Positions 14,412 through 15,804 of a DNA stretch of 15,804 bases are shown here, piece after piece (the first letter of the stretch is position 1; each line of letters opens with the position of its first letter). The stretch spans positions 1 to 15,804 of the forward strand of contig JAGWUW010000021.1 of NCBI GenBank assembly GCA_028868235.1, in the 5' to 3' direction. The DNA comes from Betaproteobacteria bacterium (GTDB lineage Bacteria; Pseudomonadota; Gammaproteobacteria; Burkholderiales; Rhodocyclaceae). The notes below the pieces were generated by a model. That model saw only the letters and a program-made list of their open reading frames with translations, was not told the origin of the DNA and did no database searches. The position numbers and the translations under genes are program-made.

Positions 14412-15804
14412 ATGAGCGACATTTCCCGGCATCCCGGCGAGTCGACATTCGATTCGTTGCTCAGTCTCGGCTATCGGGGCAGGCTGGTTCTGGTCTATCT
14501 CATCGTTGCATTGCTGACCGCTCTCGGCTTGTCTTTAGAGCTCAGGAACATCGACGACAATATGGAGACATTGGCCCGCGAACGGGGGGCTGTTCTGTTT
14601 CGTCTCATCGAGTTGACCCGCGACTGGAATGCCAAACATGGCGGGGTTTATGTTCCGGTCAACGAGGAAACTCAGCCGAATCCTTACCTGAAACATCCCC
14701 TGCGCGACCTGCAGACGATCGATGGCATGCGGCTGACCATGATCAACCCGGCATTCATGACCCGCCAGATTGCGGAAATTGCCGAACAGGTTGACGGTGT
14801 GCGCTATCACATTACCAGTTTGAAGCCGATCCGCCCGGCTAATGCCGCCGACCCCTGGGAGACAAGGGTCTTGCAAAGCTTTGAGGCTGGCAAGCGGGAG
14901 GTCATCGAGCTGGTTTCGGGCGAGCGTGGCCCCCAGCATCGTTACATGGCCCCACTTTTCGTCAAGCAAGCCTGTCTGCAATGTCATTCCGAACAGGGCT
15001 ATCGTGTTGGAGATATTCGTGGCGGCATCAGTATCGCCATGCCGGCCGAGAAAATCCTAGCTGTCCGCACCGTCCAGCAGCAACGGGTTGGGCTGCTGTT
15101 TGGTGTTGGCGCGCTGTTCCTGGTATTCCTGATGCATTTGATCATGTGGCGTTCACGAAAGTATCTGCAGCGTTTGCGCGAAATCTCGGATGGCCAGGAG
15201 AGGTTGATTGCCGAGCGAACCGAGGCACTTTCGGGGGTCAATCAGCAACTGCTTGAGGAGGTCACCGAGCGTAAGCGCAAGGAAGGCCAGATTCTGGAGA
15301 GCGAGGCACGCTATCGCTCGGTCATCGAAACCAGCCAAAATGCCATTTTCGTGATCGAGGCACCGAATTTTACGATCATCTTTGCCAACGAACAGGCCGG
15401 TGTTCTGCTCGGCATGGAGTTGAGCCAGATTGTCGGCCAACCTTTGCCTTTGTTTGTTCACAACCCGGACCGCACCACCGTCGTCGAACGTCTGGCGCGT
15501 CGCTTGCGGGGCGAAACTGTTTCGCCGACATCCCGGGTTCGCTTTGCCAGACCGGATGGTTCGAATGTACGGGTTGGCGATGTGCATGCGGCGCGTATCC
15601 ACGGTTCATCGCAGCGAGCGCAGTGGGTGATCAGCGTCAAGGATGTGACGGAGCGTCTAGCCGACGAACGCGAGCTGCAGATTGCCGCCGCAGTCATGGA
15701 AAGTGCATCGGAAGGGATCGTTGTGACGGATGCGGCCAATCACATTATCCAGATCAATCCGGCCTTTACCGCGATTACCGGCTATCGACCGCAGGAAGTG
15801 TTGG
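14412..15804 (+). CDS. Membrane sensor protein: periplasmic heme-c (DUF3365-like) plus PAS domains, C-terminus beyond the window
   Basis: The frame is open from ATG 14412 to the window end: 464 complete codons plus one base. Residues 24-42 form TM1. About 45-220 is a periplasmic DUF3365/Tll0287-like domain with one heme-attachment motif, CLQCH (188-192), followed by GYRVGDIRGGISI, and TM2 is 226-246. A charged coiled-coil-like linker (250-300) leads to a PAS domain (about 300-415) ending in the usual DVTER and a second PAS domain starting near 422 (MESASEGIVVTD). The output domain is outside the window; GGDEF/EAL or histidine kinase are the common partners. It probably senses redox state or a gas through heme. 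An in-frame ATG with no strong ribosome-binding site was chosen because it is the earliest that fits the N-terminus. Confidence 0.88.
   Translation, partial: MSDISRHPGESTFDSLLSLGYRGRLVLVYLIVALLTALGLSLELRNIDDNMETLARERGAVLFRLIELTRDWNAKHGGVYVPVNEETQPNPYLKHPLRDLQTIDGMRLTMINPAFMTRQIAEIAEQVDGVRYHITSLKPIRPANAADPWETRVLQSFEAGKREVIELVSGERGPQHRYMAPLFVKQACLQCHSEQGYRVGDIRGGISIAMPAEKILAVRTVQQQRVGLLFGVGALFLVFLMHLIMWRSRKYLQRLREISDGQERLIAERTEALSGVNQQLLEEVTERKRKEGQILESEARYRSVIETSQNAIFVIEAPNFTIIFANEQAGVLLGMELSQIVGQPLPLFVHNPDRTTVVERLARRLRGETVSPTSRVRFARPDGSNVRVGDVHAARIHGSSQRAQWVISVKDVTERLADERELQIAAAVMESASEGIVVTDAANHIIQINPAFTAITGYRPQEVL

Noticed and set aside
14276..14422. N-terminal extension of dacB to an upstream ATG at 14422
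   Set aside because: The extension is AT-rich and Lys-rich, would overlap the divergent sensor start, and would bury the signal peptide 49 residues inside the protein.
1..15804. CRISPR arrays, tRNA/rRNA genes, insertion sequences, phage or defence genes
   Set aside because: No regularly spaced repeats, no tRNA-like cloverleaf, and no transposase, integrase, nuclease or toxin-like proteins were found among the supported frames.

Overview
The window is about 15.8 kb of moderately high-GC proteobacterial chromosome. Gene content (ubiA and ubiD with a cytochrome c between them, a DUF4870-type membrane protein, a heme-binding PAS sensor, a PBP4 gene) and protein style suggest a respiratory betaproteobacterium, probably Rhodocyclales (Dechloromonas/Azonexus-like). 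That placement is inferred from protein similarity recalled from memory, not from a search. No rRNA, tRNA, CRISPR array, insertion sequence, phage gene or toxin-antitoxin pair was seen. The window looks like ordinary core chromosome with some unusual details.

Layout. (1) 126-5117, plus strand: a tightly coupled four-gene operon. It encodes an ArsR-family repressor, Aas (lysophospholipid acyltransferase plus acyl-ACP synthetase), an internally shortened Tat-exported amidohydrolase, and an LplT-like flippase fused to a PlsC acyltransferase. A perfect 12-bp inverted repeat overlaps the repressor's start codon. Aas and LplT together form a known lysophospholipid import and re-acylation route, so this looks like a membrane-repair or remodelling operon under its own repressor. 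(2) 5118-5279: a convergent intergenic region with hairpins. (3) 6886-5280, minus strand: BtuE-type glutathione peroxidase followed by a SAM-dependent O-methyltransferase. (4) 7005-11516, plus strand: a conserved-looking hypothetical gene, then ubiA, a c'/c556-like cytochrome, ubiD, a GNAT acetyltransferase and a DUF4870-like membrane protein. From ubiA onward each junction is a 4-nt overlap. The core makes ubiquinone: UbiA prenylates 4-hydroxybenzoate and UbiD decarboxylates the product. (5) 14275-11513, minus strand: dacB (PBP4), an eight-cysteine double [4Fe-4S] protein and a YitT-family membrane protein, again overlapping. (6) From 14412 to the window end, plus strand: the N-terminal 464 residues of a membrane sensor with a periplasmic CxxCH domain and at least two PAS domains.

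The best candidates for something undescribed are the repressor/operator pair in front of the phospholipid operon, the shortened amidohydrolase kept in frame between two coupled lipid genes, the cytochrome between ubiA and ubiD, and the uncharacterised Fe-S protein between dacB and yitT. I found no clear evidence of a wholly new multi-gene system such as a defence island.
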